The notes under the pieces are model-generated. The model saw nothing but the letters and a program-made list of their open reading frames with translations, made no database searches and was not told where the DNA came from. DNA of 64,000 bases from an uncultured Shimia sp. (GTDB lineage Bacteria > Pseudomonadota > Alphaproteobacteria > Rhodobacterales > Rhodobacteraceae). A program made the translations under genes and the position numbers. Below, one piece after another: positions 62,326 to 64,000 of this stretch. Numbering within the stretch: position 1 is the first letter of the stretch; each line of letters begins with the position of its first letter. Location: contig NZ_CANLRL010000006.1 of NCBI RefSeq assembly GCF_947493595.1, positions 62,001 to 126,000 of the forward strand. Reading direction: 5' to 3'.

Positions 62326-63309
62326 TCACCCTCTGGCCCGCGTAGGGCGCTGTGCATGCAATACCTTGAAACGGGTGTCCCCGGCAACGGCCTCGACAGA
62401 TTGGAACGCATCCTGAAGCGTCGCCTCATAAGGCAGGTGACGGTTGGCGACCATCCAAAGATGCCCAGAGGGCGCCAGCATCTTGGCCGCAGCGCGGATA
62501 AAGCTCTCTCCCAAAGCGGGCTCTGCCTTCCGGCCAGTGTGAAACGGCGGGTTCATCACAACCGTATCCACACGGTGGCCTGGCTTGAAGTTGGTGGCGT
62601 CCGCCCAATGAAATTGTGCGCGCGGATCGCTCAGGTTTTCCTTGGCACATTCCAGCGCCACATGATCCGCCTCAACCAGATGCAACACATCAAACGCCTG
62701 ACGCGCGGCCATCTCACAAGAGAGATAGCCCCATCCGGCCCCCAGATCCGCCACAACCCGCCCCAGTTTGGGCGGCAAAGCCGCTGCCAACATCTTGGAC
62801 GCCGGGTCCACACCGTCTGCGCTGAACACGCCCGGACGGGTGATAAATCGATTTTCTATTTTTGCGGGGGCGCCTGCCAGCCAGTCGTCAAACGCACCGC
62901 CTTCAAACCAAAACAAGCGCCCATGGGATTTGGCAAAACTGCCCAATACATCGGCCCGCTTTCGACACTCTTTATAAAGCCCGTCAATGCCGTCGGTTTT
63001 CTGCCCATCCACAATGACAAGGTCTGCACACCTAGAAGCCCGCGCTATCAAATCCCGTGCCAGTGCCTTGGCACGCGGCAACACCACAACGGCGGCAGCG
63101 TAGCGACCTTCTTCAGCAACATCAGCGTCGTAGCCGACGCTAGAAAAGGCATCAAAATCGGGCTTCAGATGCTGAATCACATGCACCTGCACACGCGGCA
63201 AAGCGCTCAGGTCAAAGCCAACACGCGGCGCAAACACAGCAATCCGTCCGTCAGACGGCAAGGACAGGCCGTAGTCTTCTACAGCCAGTGACAATCGGGA
63301 ATGGGACAT
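62326..63309 (-). CDS. Class I methyltransferase, RsmC-like
   Basis: 327 residues. The C-terminal half has SAM motif I 'VADLGAGWGYLSCEMA' and the N6/N2-methyltransferase motif 'VMNPPFH' (NPPF). The N-terminal half is a shorter, degenerate domain as in RsmC (16S rRNA m2G1207). Length and two-domain layout fit, but the RNA target is inferred. It is 27 bases from clpS and on the same strand. Confidence 0.82.
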   Translation of the reverse strand: MSHSRLSLAVEDYGLSLPSDGRIAVFAPRVGFDLSALPRVQVHVIQHLKPDFDAFSSVGYDADVAEEGRYAAAVVVLPRAKALARDLIARASRCADLVIVDGQKTDGIDGLYKECRKRADVLGSFAKSHGRLFWFEGGAFDDWLAGAPAKIENRFITRPGVFSADGVDPASKMLAAALPPKLGRVVADLGAGWGYLSCEMAARQAFDVLHLVEADHVALECAKENLSDPRAQFHWADATNFKPGHRVDTVVMNPPFHTGRKAEPALGESFIRAAAKMLAPSGHLWMVANRHLPYEATLQDAFQSVEAVAGDTRFKVLHAQRPTRARG

Positions 63310-63336
63310 TTTATGCGGTGAACCGGGCAGCCCCGG

Positions 63337-63675
63337 TCACTCCTTCTCCATCGTGCACTGCAGGGGATGCTGATGGCGCTGCGCCAAATCCATCACCTGA
63401 GTGACCTTGGTTTCTGCAATTTCGTGACTGAACACACCCACAACCGCCACACCTTTTTTGTGCACGGTGAGCATGATCTCAAACGCTTGCGCATGGGTCA
63501 TCGAGAAGAACCGCTCCAGCACAAGCACCACAAACTCCATTGGTGTATAGTCATCGTTGAGCAACATCACCTTATAAAGCGGCGGCTTTTTGGTGCGCGT
63601 ACGTGTCTCCAGCGCGACACCCAGATCGCCGCCATCATCGTCGCCCATGCTCATGTTCATCGTCTGCAATGGCAT
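63337..63675 (-). CDS. clpS: ClpS, adaptor of the ClpA unfoldase
   Basis: 112 residues from the ATG at 63675; starts at 63660 or 63654 are also possible because the ribosome site is weak. The core '[20 protein letters not shown]' and '[17 protein letters not shown]' is the ClpS fold, with the acidic binding pocket for N-terminal aromatic residues. It delivers N-degron substrates to ClpA, which is encoded about 37 kb away in this window. In many bacteria the two are adjacent. Confidence 0.93.
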   Translation of the reverse strand: MPLQTMNMSMGDDDGGDLGVALETRTRTKKPPLYKVMLLNDDYTPMEFVVLVLERFFSMTHAQAFEIMLTVHKKGVAVVGVFSHEIAETKVTQVMDLAQRHQHPLQCTMEKE

Positions 63676-63762
63676 ATTCACAAGAATCCGGTTTGTGGTT
63701 TGCTGTTTATATAGCCTGAAGTTGGCCATAGAAAAGAGGTCAGGAACAATCGGATCTTTTTC

Positions 63763-64000
63763 ATGCCCAAGACCCTCACAACTGTTGCCTTTGATGCAGA
63801 TGACACACTTTGGCACACAGACCGGTTTTTCCGTCTGACCCAAGCCAAATTTGCGGAGCTTCTTGCGGACTTTACGGAACCGGACCAACTCGAGGAACGA
63901 CTGTTAGCGGCAGAGCGGCGCAATGTTGGGCACTACGGGTTCGGCACCAAGGGATTTGTCCTCTCAATGATCGAAACCGCCATCGAGGTCACCGAAGAAC
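63763..64000 (+). CDS. HAD-superfamily hydrolase, cut by the window edge
   Basis: Starts with ATG at 63763 and runs open to the end of the window (79 codons visible). Motif I is '[10 protein letters not shown]' (D11, D13), the DxD of HAD phosphatases. The cap-type segment '[20 protein letters not shown]' follows. It is divergent from clpS. The product cannot be named because the rest is missing. Confidence 0.8.
   Translation, partial: MPKTLTTVAFDADDTLWHTDRFFRLTQAKFAELLADFTEPDQLEERLLAAERRNVGHYGFGTKGFVLSMIETAIEVTEE

Overview
The window looks like a chromosomal segment of a marine alphaproteobacterium of the Rhodobacteraceae (Roseobacter group). The support is the F1 ATP synthase operon in the order delta-alpha-gamma-beta-epsilon without F0 genes, an H-type lectin-domain gene beside it, divergent hemE/hemC with hemF nearby, a Hint-domain protein, an RTX-like acidic protein, and dense GC-rich genes with many ATGA/TGATG overlaps. 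I see no rRNA, tRNA, CRISPR array, insertion sequence, integrase or prophage gene. The species cannot be named from the sequence alone.

Region 1 (1-14.6 kb) is a galactoside catabolic locus. A ten-gene minus-strand operon encodes a sugar-binding protein, two ABC permeases, an alpha-galactosidase (GH36), an IlvD/Edd dehydratase, an SDR sugar dehydrogenase, DgoK, DgoA, an SMP-30 lactonase and a beta-galactosidase (GH42). An IclR regulator and the ABC ATPase are divergent. Together they form a complete De Ley-Doudoroff route from imported galactosides to pyruvate and glyceraldehyde-3-phosphate. A MarR gene with its own operator pair sits at the left edge.

Region 2 (14.6-22.1 kb) holds the H-type lectin gene, atpHAGDC with a large inverted repeat between atpD and atpC, and an RTX-repeat protein. 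Region 3 (22-36 kb) holds a methyltransferase, gloB, clpA coupled to an M23 peptidase, a MotA/MotB-like envelope pair with a very long coiled coil, a ChaC-type enzyme, a DUF2125 protein, an extensin-like protein, and a coupled tyrosine/histidine biosynthesis pair. Region 4 (36-40 kb) is an aminotransferase/EutD-like hydrolase/ArgE-like deacylase operon. Region 5 (40-47 kb) has rpsD, an orphan secreted protein, a duplicated HxlR-like regulator, a TetR-controlled haloalkane dehalogenase unit, a Hint protein and an LpxR-like lipid A deacylase.

Region 6 (47-51 kb) is a likely phosphorelay: a LuxR-type response regulator divergent from a cysteine-free SUOX-fold periplasmic protein and a hybrid histidine kinase with REC and HPt domains. 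Region 7 (51-57.4 kb) is a LysR-controlled acyl-CoA degradation operon (SCPx-type thiolase, two MaoC-type hydratases, an isovaleryl-type acyl-CoA dehydrogenase, an SDR and an AMACR-type enzyme). Region 8 (57.6-64 kb) has hemE, hemC, hemF, an SDR lacking its catalytic lysine, an RsmC-like methyltransferase, clpS and a truncated HAD hydrolase.

The items most worth a second look are: the cysteine-free SUOX-fold/hybrid-kinase/response-regulator unit; the two SDRs with a replaced YxxxK lysine; the non-flagellar stator-like pair; the atpD-atpC inverted repeat; the EutD-like/ArgE-like operon; and a pair of dispersed intergenic repeats whose hairpins differ in sequence but keep their pairing.
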